23,854 bases of DNA from Candidatus Bathyarchaeota archaeon (GTDB taxonomy: Archaea; Thermoproteota; Bathyarchaeia; Bathyarchaeales; Bathycorpusculaceae). The stretch spans positions 28,910 to 52,763 of the forward strand of contig JAGTQT010000001.1 of NCBI GenBank assembly GCA_018396615.1. The letters run 5' to 3'. The translations under genes and the position numbers were made by a program. Shown here piece after piece: positions 7,701 to 15,134 of this stretch (the first letter of the stretch is position 1; each line of letters begins with the position of its first letter). A model generated the notes under the pieces. That model was not told where the DNA came from, made no database searches, and saw only the letters and a program-made list of their open reading frames with translations.

Positions 7701-8819
7701 CTACCTTTGTCTTTTGTAGAAGTCTTGGATTACGTCTGCTACGTAGTTCACGTCTTCTTCTCTTAGTTCAGGGTACATGGGTAGCGAGAGGACTTCATTT
7801 GAAACCTGTTCTGTTTTAGGTAGGTGAAATCTGCTTAGGCCAAGAGCCTTGTGGTGTTGCAGGGGTTTTGGCCAAGAAATCAAAATCTCCACGCCGGACT
7901 CTCTAAGGTGGGTTACCAGTTGATCGCGCTTTTTTGATCTTATTACGTAGTTTTGATAGACATCGTAGAAGTGGCCGCTACTGCTCGGAGGAGGCGGAAG
8001 TTTTAGATCAGGTATGTTTGACAAGCGTTGGTGGTAGAGCTGCGCCAGCTTTCGCCGGCGTTTTACCCATTCATTTAGATATTTAAATTTCACGTTCAGT
8101 ATCGCAGCTTGAATGTTATCGAGTCTGCTGTTGATTCCATAAAAGAGAGTTTCACCCGTGGATCTTTGAACGCCATGATCTCTTAGGAGATATACTCTTT
8201 CCGCAATTCTGTCATCGTCCGTTGTCAGCAATCCTGCATCTCCAGCTGCTCCAAGAATTTTCGCCGGATAGAAACTAAAACAGCCTGTTAATCCAAAGGC
8301 GCCTGCTTTTTTTCCGTTAAACATAGCTCCTAAAGCCTGAGCCGAATCCTCTATGACGGCTACGTCATGCTTTTCAGCGATTTCCATCAGTTTTCCCATA
8401 TTGCAGAGACGGCCATTCAAATCTACAGGAATGATTGCTCTAGTCTTCGTGGTAATTTTGCTTTCCACTTGGTCTATATCCATGTTCATGTCTTCGCCTA
8501 CGTCAACAAGTATAGGCTTGGCTCCGCATTGGACTATTGTGGCTATTGTTGCTACAAATGTGTGGGCGACCGTGATAACTTCGTCTCCTGCACCTATTCC
8601 CGCAGCTTTAAGCGATAGGTAAAGGGCGTCTGTACCGCTGTTAAGTCCAATTGCGTGTTTAACTCCTATAAAGTCAGCCATGTTTCGCTCGAACTGCTTG
8701 ACATCATCGCGGAGAATCAAATCTCCTTTTGACAAAGCATTTGAAATAGCGTCAATCACTTCATTCCAGATTCGCTTGTAGTGTTCAGGGTAATTTACAA
8801 ACGGAACTTTGTACTTCAA
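7701..8819 (-). CDS. DegT/DnrJ/EryC1-family sugar aminotransferase
   Basis: 372-residue PLP enzyme that converts a keto-sugar nucleotide to an amino-sugar nucleotide, usually using glutamate. Seen: GLNSGTDALYL (58-68) for phosphate binding, VIEDSAQALGA (155-165) with the PLP-contacting D158 and Q161, and SFYPAKILG (182-190) with the Schiff-base lysine K187; the NSRLDNIQAAIL segment is also typical. The start is TTG at 8819, overlapping the preceding gene's TGA (TTGA), with GGAGAAG correctly spaced before it; no other start fits. Its keto substrate could come from the epimerase/dehydratase at 11487. The AKILGAAGDAG stretch resembles 3-amino-sugar enzymes (FdtB/WbpE type) as much as 4-aminotransferases, so regiochemistry is open. 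Confidence 0.9.
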   Translation of the reverse strand: MKYKVPFVNYPEHYKRIWNEVIDAISNALSKGDLILRDDVKQFERNMADFIGVKHAIGLNSGTDALYLSLKAAGIGAGDEVITVAHTFVATIATIVQCGAKPILVDVGEDMNMDIDQVESKITTKTRAIIPVDLNGRLCNMGKLMEIAEKHDVAVIEDSAQALGAMFNGKKAGAFGLTGCFSFYPAKILGAAGDAGLLTTDDDRIAERVYLLRDHGVQRSTGETLFYGINSRLDNIQAAILNVKFKYLNEWVKRRRKLAQLYHQRLSNIPDLKLPPPPSSSGHFYDVYQNYVIRSKKRDQLVTHLRESGVEILISWPKPLQHHKALGLSRFHLPKTEQVSNEVLSLPMYPELREEDVNYVADVIQDFYKRQR

Positions 8820-9802
8820 TTTCGCTTCTCCAAAGTTTTCTTAATAGCTGAAACTATGCTCCCAGCATTTGGATAATAAACCTTTTCAAGAGCAGAGCTT
8901 GCTGGCGCTGGAGCATTCGGCAATGCCACTCGCATTATAGGCGCCTTTAGCAGTTTGAAAAGACCTGTTTCCGAGACTCGTGCAGCAATTTCGGCAGCCA
9001 ACCCACAGTTTGTCCAACCGCCATCTACAACCACCAGCCTTCTTGTCTTTTCAACCGAACTAAACAGAACCTTCTCATCTAATGGCTTGACTGAAAGAAG
9101 ATCAATAATTTCCACGTCTATGGCTACCTTAGAAAGATCGTCTGCTGCCTTGAGTGCTTCGTGCACCATGTAGGAGGTTGCAACCACCGTTACATCTTTG
9201 CCTTCTTTTCTCACGATACCTTTTCCGATAGGAACGGAATAGTATTCTTCTGGGACATGGCCCTCTTTCTCGTATAACCAGCGATCATCAATGTAAACAA
9301 CAGGGTTTCCGTCCTGCGTGCTTGCAATCAAAAGTCCTTTAGCATCGTAAGGCGTGCTTGGCATGACAACTCTAACTCCTGGAATATGGCTAAAAACTGC
9401 TTGCAATGCTTGGGAATGCTGGGCTGCTTGTTCTCCGCCTCGGTTAATTATTGCCCAGACAACCATAGGCACGTTAAGTTGTCCGCCGAACATGTAGTGC
9501 CAGTTGGCCACATGGTTTGCAAGTTGATCCATGGCGAGATACATGAAATCCATTCTGGGGAAGCATATGATAGGATGCATTCCAGCAAGCGCTGCACCTA
9601 GAGCTACGCCTGTAATGCAGTTTTCTGAAGTTGGTGTGTCGATGATTCTTTTTGGGCCAAATTTGTTGATTAATCCGACGGTTGTGGTTCCAACATACCA
9701 TGGGCTTGTGATTCCTTGTCCGATCAGAAATGCTTGCTTATCTGTGGCTATTATCTGGTGAAGTGCTTCGTTAATGGCTTTGGCAAAGCTTAAAGTGCGC
9801 AT
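8816..9802 (-). CDS. E1-beta-like TPP-dependent dehydrogenase subunit
   Basis: 328 residues from the ATG at 9802. Matches the beta subunit of 2-oxoacid dehydrogenase E1: MRTLSFAKAINEAL, the TPP-activating glutamate in DTPTSEN (E60), QHSQALQAVFSHIPG with the conserved histidine, VVMPSTPYDAKGLL, then the transketolase C-terminal domain (VVATSYMVHEAL, IDLLSVKPLD, VVVDGGWTNCGLAAEIAA). With the alpha subunit at 10493 it should form an alpha2beta2 enzyme decarboxylating a 2-oxoacid such as pyruvate. No lipoyl E2 or E3 gene is present. An earlier in-frame ATG at 9862 would overlap the methyltransferase by 56 bases and has no Shine-Dalgarno, so 9802, four bases after that gene's stop, is preferred. 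Confidence 0.88.
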   Translation of the reverse strand: MRTLSFAKAINEALHQIIATDKQAFLIGQGITSPWYVGTTTVGLINKFGPKRIIDTPTSENCITGVALGAALAGMHPIICFPRMDFMYLAMDQLANHVANWHYMFGGQLNVPMVVWAIINRGGEQAAQHSQALQAVFSHIPGVRVVMPSTPYDAKGLLIASTQDGNPVVYIDDRWLYEKEGHVPEEYYSVPIGKGIVRKEGKDVTVVATSYMVHEALKAADDLSKVAIDVEIIDLLSVKPLDEKVLFSSVEKTRRLVVVDGGWTNCGLAAEIAARVSETGLFKLLKAPIMRVALPNAPAPASSALEKVYYPNAGSIVSAIKKTLEKRN

Positions 9803-9806
9803 TTTC

Positions 9807-10484
9807 TCACTTTTCCATTTCGATGATATAGCCAAACCGGCTCCAGTTTCCGCCCCATACATCAGAGGTTATTTTAGTGCATCGTGCTTGCCGAATGTAT
9901 GGCTGAAACAGCTTCACATAATTTCTTAGCCACCACTTTCCCATATTCACTCCTATAGGGCTTTCTTCCCCAGAATGATGCTCAACCAAGACTATTGCTT
10001 TTCGAGCAATTCGCTGGATTTCCTCTGTCACCTGCATGATTTTGTCAGGGCCAATATACATTAAAACCGCGTCAGTAAAGACTATGTCAAAGCTTTTATC
10101 TGAAAATCTCAACGCGTCAGCCTTCGCCGTTAGAAGCGACACATTGTTTATTTTTTCTTTCTCGAAGAAAATTTTTCCCTGTTTTATGGCACTTGGGTTT
10201 ATATCAATGCCGACGTATCTGACGTTTGGAAACGTTTTCGCCAGCACGTAAAGGTTAGGCCCTGTTGCACAGCCGATCTCCAGAACATCTCTAAAAGGTG
10301 CATGTAAGGATATTCTTTCGGCAAGCAGTTTTCGATGAGGATGCGAGGCTGAAGTGATCAATCCTTCCGCCCAGCCTCTTCGGTAGATATGGCGGAACCT
10401 CCAGATTAGTTCATTGAATCTTGTGCCTAGTAAAGTGTTAAGAAGCAACCGCGTTCGATGGTAGAGCATACTTAGAGGGTTCAA
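9807..10484 (-). CDS. Class I SAM-dependent methyltransferase
   Basis: 225 residues. Motif I is VLEIGCATGPN (67-77), with the acidic residue ending strand 2 in VGIDINPSA (D94), then KADALRF and SFDIVFTDAVLMYIG as motifs II/III. This is the Methyltransf_11/25-type SAM fold; it probably methylates a sugar or sugar-linked group. The gene sits between the alpha and beta E1 genes (8 and 4 bases from them), so it is likely part of the same chemical sequence. The start is TTG at 10484 with GGCGGAAG just upstream; an ATG at codon 6 is possible but lacks a Shine-Dalgarno. The N-terminal 60 residues are basic and helical, and the C-terminus is Trp-rich (MGKWWLRNYVKLF). Confidence 0.82.
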   Translation of the reverse strand: MNPLSMLYHRTRLLLNTLLGTRFNELIWRFRHIYRRGWAEGLITSASHPHRKLLAERISLHAPFRDVLEIGCATGPNLYVLAKTFPNVRYVGIDINPSAIKQGKIFFEKEKINNVSLLTAKADALRFSDKSFDIVFTDAVLMYIGPDKIMQVTEEIQRIARKAIVLVEHHSGEESPIGVNMGKWWLRNYVKLFQPYIRQARCTKITSDVWGGNWSRFGYIIEMEK

Positions 10485-10492
10485 ACTTCCGC

Positions 10493-11494
10493 CTACCTAA
10501 ATACGCCGTAAAGGAGGTCACGTTCATCTGGGTAAGGGCTGTTTCTCGCGAAGGCAACTGCTTCTTCCACTTCAGCCCTGATTGCTGTTTCAATTTTCTT
10601 TACCTCGTCTTCTGTAACTATTCTATGTTTCAGAAGTCTCTTCTTTATTCTTCTAATTGGGCATTTTTTTACCCAGCAGTCCAATTCTTCTTTGCTTCTC
10701 AAACCCTTATCTAGATCATCGAACGGGCCAACATGTCCAAGCCACCTGTAGGTCAAGCACTCTATTAGGGTGGGTCCCTTGCCCTCGCGTGCGTCCTCCA
10801 CCGCTTTGCGCGCGGTCTTGTAGACTTTCACCACGTCGTTTCCATCGATTCTGACTCCCGGCATGCCAAATATCTGAGCCTTCTTGTAGATGTCTGGGTC
10901 TGCTAGACACGAGGCTATTGGCAGATGTGTGCAGTAGAAGTTGTTTTCGCAAACAAAAACTGCAGGAAGCTTCTTCAGAGATGCGAAATTCAGGGATTCG
11001 TAGAAGACTCCTTCGTGGACTGCCCCGTCGCCGAAGAAGGCGACAGATACATTGTCTCTGCCTTGTATAGAGAACGCCAATGCGGTGCCAACGGCGATTG
11101 GTATGGTTCCCCCGACGATTGCAGAGCTTCCAGGTAGCCCGATCTCTGGTGCGGCTATGTGCATGGAGCCTCCTTTGCCTTTTGAGCAGCCTGTTTTTTT
11201 GCAGTAGAGTTCTGCCATCAGCCGCTTTAGGTCTCCTCCCTTGGCGATGTAGTGTCCGTGGGATCTGTGCGTGCTGTAGACGTAATCCTCTTTTTTCAGT
11301 GCCAAACAGACTCCTGTGGCAACTGCTTCCTGTCCAATGTATAAGTGGCACGGTGTTGTGATTTCCTTTTTTGGGGCGATAAGTGAGGCAACTCTCTCCT
11401 CAAATATTCGTATAGTCAACATTGTGGCGTACATTTTAAGCAGAAGTTTTCTCGGAAGGTCTGGCGAAAGCAGTTTTTGTTCTTTCTTACTCAA
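10493..11494 (-). CDS. E1-alpha-like TPP-dependent dehydrogenase subunit
   Basis: 333 residues, the alpha subunit of a 2-oxoacid dehydrogenase E1-type enzyme. Seen: HLYIGQEAVATG (50-61), THRSHGHYIAKG (75-86) with the conserved histidines, GKGGSMH (106-112), and the TPP/Mg motif from GDGAVHEG (155-162) to ENN (183-185). Partner of the E1-beta-like subunit at 8816-9802; together they would decarboxylate a 2-oxoacid and pass on the acyl/aldehyde unit. Being inside a sugar-modification operon without E2/E3 suggests the unit goes to a sugar or other non-lipoyl acceptor. Start is TTG at 11494, overlapping the upstream gene by 8 bases, with AGAGGAA about 12 bases before it. Confidence 0.88.
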   Translation of the reverse strand: MSKKEQKLLSPDLPRKLLLKMYATMLTIRIFEERVASLIAPKKEITTPCHLYIGQEAVATGVCLALKKEDYVYSTHRSHGHYIAKGGDLKRLMAELYCKKTGCSKGKGGSMHIAAPEIGLPGSSAIVGGTIPIAVGTALAFSIQGRDNVSVAFFGDGAVHEGVFYESLNFASLKKLPAVFVCENNFYCTHLPIASCLADPDIYKKAQIFGMPGVRIDGNDVVKVYKTARKAVEDAREGKGPTLIECLTYRWLGHVGPFDDLDKGLRSKEELDCWVKKCPIRRIKKRLLKHRIVTEDEVKKIETAIRAEVEEAVAFARNSPYPDERDLLYGVFR

Positions 11495-12449
11495 GTTTTA
11501 TTCGTTCCTCTTGACCGTAGTTCTTGTACCATTGAATGAACTGCTTAAGCCCTTCTCGCAAGTTGTACTTGGGTTTCCATTTTAGAATCTTTTCTGCCCT
11601 CGTGGCGTCTGCAATAAGTTGTTTGACTTCACCCATCCTTTGATCAACATGAACGGGCTGAATCTTACCCTTCTTGCCGCAGAGCTCTATAATCATGTTG
11701 GCAAGATCAAGGATGCTTACTTCTTTACCTGTGCCAATGTTTGTGGGGGCAAGTCTTGATTCGTGGTTTAAAACAAGGTCAAAGGCCCTAATCGCATCCT
11801 CTATATACGTGTAGTCTCTGGTCTGCTTTCCGTCTCCATAAATTACAGGAGGAGCGTCGTTCAGAACTCGTCTTGTAAATATTGAAATCACGCCACCGTA
11901 GCCTATGTCTCTTTGACGAGGACCGAAAATGTTGAAGAATCGGGGGATGGAAACATCCATTCCATATGTTTGAACATAGGCAAAGCACATTCTGTCTGCA
12001 GCAATCTTGCTTGCTCCATAGGGATGAGGCGCATCTAGGGGATGTTTCTCGTCTATAGGCACATACTGGGCTGAACCATAAACCTCGCTTGTAGAGGCGT
12101 GAATTACTTTCTTCACATCATAGATTCTTGCGGCTTCCAAAATGTTCTGGGTTCCCATGACGTTTACTTCGTAAGTCAGCCTAGGCTCGACGTGAGATCT
12201 GTCAACGTGAATCTGGGCTGCTAAGTGGAAAACCACATCGACTTCGTGGATTATTCTCTCCAGAAGATTGTAGTCTCTGATGTCTCCTTTTATGAGCTTA
12301 TAGTTTCGGTAGCGAAGAAGGTGCCTCACGTTAAGCAGGTTTCCGCTTAGAAAATTGTCCAAGCAAAGCACAGTGTGTCCTTCTTTCGTGTATTTCTCGC
12401 ACAGGTAGCTTCCGATGAAGCCGGCGCCACCGGTTATAAGTATCCTCAT
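11487..12449 (-). CDS. NAD-dependent epimerase/dehydratase (extended SDR)
   Basis: 320-residue nucleotide-sugar SDR acting in the cytoplasm. Seen: GGAGFIG (7-13) for NAD binding, HLAAQ (75-79), STSEVYGSAQ (119-128) and YGASK (144-148) with catalytic Y144 and K148, then RFFNIFGPRQ and GDGKQTRDYTYIED near the substrate site. The TSE triad (T120, S121, E122) and the neighbouring VPIDEKHPL resemble the LegB-type 4,6-dehydratases, which make 4-keto-6-deoxy sugars; UDP-glucose 4-epimerase or UDP-glucuronate decarboxylase activity remain alternatives. A 4-keto product would be a natural substrate for the DegT aminotransferase downstream. ATG at 12449 overlaps the upstream GT4 stop (ATGA), showing tight coupling. 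Confidence 0.87.
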   Translation of the reverse strand: MRILITGGAGFIGSYLCEKYTKEGHTVLCLDNFLSGNLLNVRHLLRYRNYKLIKGDIRDYNLLERIIHEVDVVFHLAAQIHVDRSHVEPRLTYEVNVMGTQNILEAARIYDVKKVIHASTSEVYGSAQYVPIDEKHPLDAPHPYGASKIAADRMCFAYVQTYGMDVSIPRFFNIFGPRQRDIGYGGVISIFTRRVLNDAPPVIYGDGKQTRDYTYIEDAIRAFDLVLNHESRLAPTNIGTGKEVSILDLANMIIELCGKKGKIQPVHVDQRMGEVKQLIADATRAEKILKWKPKYNLREGLKQFIQWYKNYGQEERIKLE

Positions 12450-13573
12450 TTTCTGCGTCTCCGAATCAGTTCTGTGTAGAGAGTTTCCATTTTTTTCATC
12501 TCTTTATAGTAGTTATTTCGTTCCTCTATTATGTGTCTGTTGGCTTCGCCGAAGTGCTTTCTTATGTGCTCGTTTTTCAATAAATAGATAATCTTTTCGG
12601 CAAGGATCTCAGGAGCTTTTCCAAGCACCACAAAGCCATTTTCTCCGTCAGTCACCCATTTCCTGTTGTCTGCCACATCGGTGACGATCACGGGCAGTCC
12701 ACATGCCATGGCTTCCGCTGTGCTTGCTGCGATTCCTGCGTCTGAAAGTGAAGTTGAAACGTAGACGTCAACGCTGTTCAAATATTGTGGAAGCTCGTCG
12801 TTGGGCACGAAACCTATGAAGTTCACACTACTTGAGACGCCCAACGATTCAGCTAGTTCTTTTAATCGGTGTTCTTCGGAGCCTCTTCCCGCTATAATAA
12901 ACTTGGATTTCGGGACTTCTCTCAAAACGAGGGGTATGGACTTTACCAGTGATTCAACATCGTAGAGCGGTTCAAGATTTCTCAAACTGATTACAACGGG
13001 TGCATCTCCTATTCCAAACTTTTTCTCAAGAACATCGCTTTTCTGTCTGGGGCAAAACTTCTTCGTGTCTACCCCAAAAAATATTAAGACAATCTTGTTT
13101 TTCTGCACTCCTAACTGGTTTAAGGCGGCTTTCATGTGCTCTGCATCGCATGTCACCAGATCTGTCCGGCTTAAAACTAGCTTGGATATGAGTCTTTTTA
13201 TCTTTGAGAGGAAGCGTTCGCCTGGCACGGTGAGAATGTCTGAGCCCCATGCGGTCAGCACAAAAGGCTTGCAATTGCTGAGGGCGCTAAAGAGTCCATA
13301 GTTGGTTACATAGTGTGCGTGAACAACATCCGGCTTGATTCTTCGCAGTAGTATGTAGATCTGGAAAACGAGTGCAAGTTTTAGGGCGAATGTTGCGTTT
13401 TTTACAAGAACTGGAAGCTTTAGGATATGCATGGTTGCGCCTTTAATTGTTGCTTCTTCAAAGGAAACTATGTGGACTTCGTGACCTTTTTCAATGAAAT
13501 ATTTGACCCATCGAACAGTGTGTACGCTTGCTGCGTTTGCCAAGTAACAGATTCGCATTGACTTCACTGCCAT
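12446..13573 (-). CDS. GT4-family glycosyltransferase, first gene of the leftward operon
   Basis: 375-residue GT-B enzyme. Seen: N-terminal MRICYLANAASVHTVRWVKYF, DVVHAHYVTNYG (82-93), TAWGSDIL (107-114), FFGVD (165-169) at the hinge, VVISLRNLEPLYDVESL (193-209), and DAGIAASTAEAMACGLPVI (278-296), which carries the EX7E donor motif. It should add one sugar of the lipid-linked glycan from a nucleotide donor. Two ATGs are possible, 13573 and 13558; neither has a Shine-Dalgarno. A TATA-like box centred about 26 bases before 13573 suggests a leaderless transcript beginning at that ATG, so I chose it. Its TGA overlaps the next ATG by 4 bases. Donor unknown. Confidence 0.88.
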   Translation of the reverse strand: MAVKSMRICYLANAASVHTVRWVKYFIEKGHEVHIVSFEEATIKGATMHILKLPVLVKNATFALKLALVFQIYILLRRIKPDVVHAHYVTNYGLFSALSNCKPFVLTAWGSDILTVPGERFLSKIKRLISKLVLSRTDLVTCDAEHMKAALNQLGVQKNKIVLIFFGVDTKKFCPRQKSDVLEKKFGIGDAPVVISLRNLEPLYDVESLVKSIPLVLREVPKSKFIIAGRGSEEHRLKELAESLGVSSSVNFIGFVPNDELPQYLNSVDVYVSTSLSDAGIAASTAEAMACGLPVIVTDVADNRKWVTDGENGFVVLGKAPEILAEKIIYLLKNEHIRKHFGEANRHIIEERNNYYKEMKKMETLYTELIRRRRK

Positions 13574-13593
13574 GCGACTTTATGCTTATCTAG

Positions 13594-13604
13594 AATTAAT
13601 AAAC
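13594..13604 (-). promoter_or_regulatory. TATA box of the main glycan operon (leaderless)
   Basis: GTTTATTAATT on the minus strand, centred about 26 bases upstream of the ATG at 13573, in the 109-base gap after the second short dehydrogenase gene. That spacing is what is expected when transcription starts at or next to the ATG, fitting the lack of a Shine-Dalgarno there. It would drive the nine genes down to the flippase. Confidence 0.5.
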
Positions 13605-13682
13605 TGTTTTGCGAATTTTTGCTGTGCTCTTACTGAACCGGAGGCTTTCTCCTACGTAAAGCACGCTGTCAAAAAAGTATAA

Positions 13683-14531
13683 TTATATTTCTGCGTCTCG
13701 TTTTCTCTCGAAGGCTTCTACTCGTTTTTTGACTTTCTCAATTTCTCTTGTGACTTCTTTGTTTTTCACCTCTTCTTTGCGTTTTTCATTTGACTCCAGA
13801 ATTAATCTAAGGAACTGTGAATCGTAAGTTTTCAAAAGTAACTCTGTGTTCGGTATCAAGCAATGTCCACCTACCACATCTGGAAACATCACTGGTCTGT
13901 TGAGTAGCTTGCGGTGTGTGTCATCGAGAAAATCGACTACTTGATCAAAATCAGCATTAATGTGTCTGCTAATTCTGTGCATTTCGTGGAAGCACGAAAT
14001 CATCCATGCCCGGTAGGTGGTTTCAAAAAGCTTAGCCAACTCGGTTTCCCTACAGCTTTTTAGAACTTTAGTTCTGAAGCCAGCCTTTCTGAAGTGCTGT
14101 TGAGCCGCCTCCCCCGCTTTTTCAGTGGCTCCGCCTACATACTTTGTCCAAGTCTCTAACTCCTTCTTCATGTGTTCCAAGCTTTTATGTACTCCTCTTA
14201 CAGGCGAGTGCGCTACTAAACAGTTGGCGCGTTCGTGTAGCATCATGGTGGTTCCAGGCATGACCGTGCTGTTGATTATAACAAGTTTGGGCTTATGCTT
14301 TTGTACATAGCTTTCAGCGTTTTCTATAAACTCTTTCTGGCTAGAGCATGGGATGCAAAGGTGCATTATGTCAACAGGCTTATTCGGAAGCCGTGCCTGT
14401 CCGATTGCTTGCATTTTTTCCGTTGACAAATCAAAGCCATAAACAGCAAATTTTCCGCTTGCTTTAAGAATTTCGTAGAGAGGGCGACCTACTTCGCCCA
14501 GCCCAATTATCAGAACAGTCTCTTTGGTCAA
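13683..14531 (-). CDS. Second short UDP-sugar-dehydrogenase-like protein
   Basis: 282 residues with a Rossmann start LIIGLGEVGRP (GLGEVG 10-15), STVMPGT (89-95), a helical middle domain and VVGGHCLIPN (219-228) with the candidate catalytic cysteine C224. It is therefore related to UDP-glucose/GDP-mannose dehydrogenases, but the C-terminal UDP-binding domain is missing; residues about 248-282 are instead a highly charged helix (EKRKEEVKNKEV and after). The catalytic-motif lysine seen in the first copy (CLPKD) is replaced (CLIPN). Activity is thus uncertain: it could be a divergent oxidoreductase or a partner of the copy at 5545-6366. TTG start at 14531 with GAGGGAG 5 bases before it. It is divergently transcribed from the acyltransferase. 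Confidence 0.75.
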   Translation of the reverse strand: MTKETVLIIGLGEVGRPLYEILKASGKFAVYGFDLSTEKMQAIGQARLPNKPVDIMHLCIPCSSQKEFIENAESYVQKHKPKLVIINSTVMPGTTMMLHERANCLVAHSPVRGVHKSLEHMKKELETWTKYVGGATEKAGEAAQQHFRKAGFRTKVLKSCRETELAKLFETTYRAWMISCFHEMHRISRHINADFDQVVDFLDDTHRKLLNRPVMFPDVVGGHCLIPNTELLLKTYDSQFLRLILESNEKRKEEVKNKEVTREIEKVKKRVEAFERKRDAEI

Positions 14532-14573
14532 GATGCTCCCTCTTTTTTGGGGAGATTAGATAAACTGCCAAAC

Positions 14574-14592
14574 TATTTAAAGCGTATATATC
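14574..14592. promoter_or_regulatory. Divergent promoter region
   Basis: The 90-base gap between the TTG at 14531 and the GTG at 14622 holds ATTTAAAG at 14574 and GTATATATC at 14584. Read leftwards, TTTAAATAG lies about 45 bases before the TTG; read rightwards, either element can serve the GTG gene, leaving a leader of a few to some 20 bases with its Shine-Dalgarno. One shared control region for both genes is likely. Confidence 0.5.
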
Positions 14593-14621
14593 AACATAGG
14601 TAGACGAGGAAGGTTTCAGCA

Positions 14622-15134
14622 GTGTCAGAACCTAAGCTTGGAAAAGGCGTTTTAATCGGTAAGAATGTTCAGTTTGGCAGGGACGTGGTTGTTTGGAATT
14701 ATGTTGTTATCGGTGAAAACGTGAAAATTGGAGACGGGACTCGGATAGGTAGTTTTTGTGACATCGGCAGGGACGTGGAAATAGGAAGCAACTGCATTGT
14801 TCAGGCGCATGTTACGATTTCGAACGAGTGCAGGCTTGGTGATAACGTTTTTGTAGGGCCCAACAGCAGTCTGCTGAATGACCGCTTTCCGCACAGCCGT
14901 TGCCTTACTCCCTCGATAATTGAAAACGACGTAGTTATCGGAGGTTGCGTAACAATACTGCCGAATGTGACTGTTGGAAAAAACTCGATTGTTGCCGCGG
15001 GAAGCGTAGTGACCAAGGATGTGCCGCCTAATACTGTGGTAAAAGGAGTTCCTGCGCGGAAAATGATGACGCGAGAAGAATACGAGGCCAAAAGAAAAAG
15101 GTTCTTAGAAACAAGAAAAGGTAAAAGTCAATAG
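14622..15134 (+). CDS. Hexapeptide-repeat acyltransferase (WlbB/WbpD-like)
   Basis: 170 residues made almost entirely of left-handed beta-helix hexapeptide repeats (IGKNVQFG, IGENVKIGDG, IGRDVEIGSN and on to about residue 145), then a basic tail. The arrangement with NDRFPHS (87-93), VVIGGCVTILPNVTVG and VTKDVPPNTVVKGVPA resembles sugar N-acetyltransferases of the WlbB/WbpD kind, which use acetyl-CoA on UDP-3-amino-sugar uronates. Acting on the product of the DegT aminotransferase is the obvious inference. It is the only plus-strand gene of the locus. Start is GTG at 14622 with GAGGAAGG about 9 bases upstream. Its stop overlaps that of the convergent DUF354 gene by 7 bases. The acyl group and exact acceptor are not shown by sequence. 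Confidence 0.87.
   Translation: MSEPKLGKGVLIGKNVQFGRDVVVWNYVVIGENVKIGDGTRIGSFCDIGRDVEIGSNCIVQAHVTISNECRLGDNVFVGPNSSLLNDRFPHSRCLTPSIIENDVVIGGCVTILPNVTVGKNSIVAAGSVVTKDVPPNTVVKGVPARKMMTREEYEAKRKRFLETRKGKSQ

Noticed and set aside
9474..9761. Frames on both strands inside the E1-beta gene
   Set aside because: They overlap the conserved E1-beta core and have low-complexity or basic composition with no motifs.
10716..11351. Long minus-strand frame inside the E1-alpha gene (211 codons)
   Set aside because: Same strand, different frame from a gene with unmistakable TPP motifs; Arg/His/Cys-rich composition is that of a shifted frame.
8816..11494. A complete pyruvate dehydrogenase complex
   Set aside because: Only E1-alpha and E1-beta are present; there is no lipoyl acyltransferase or dihydrolipoyl dehydrogenase, and the neighbours are sugar enzymes.
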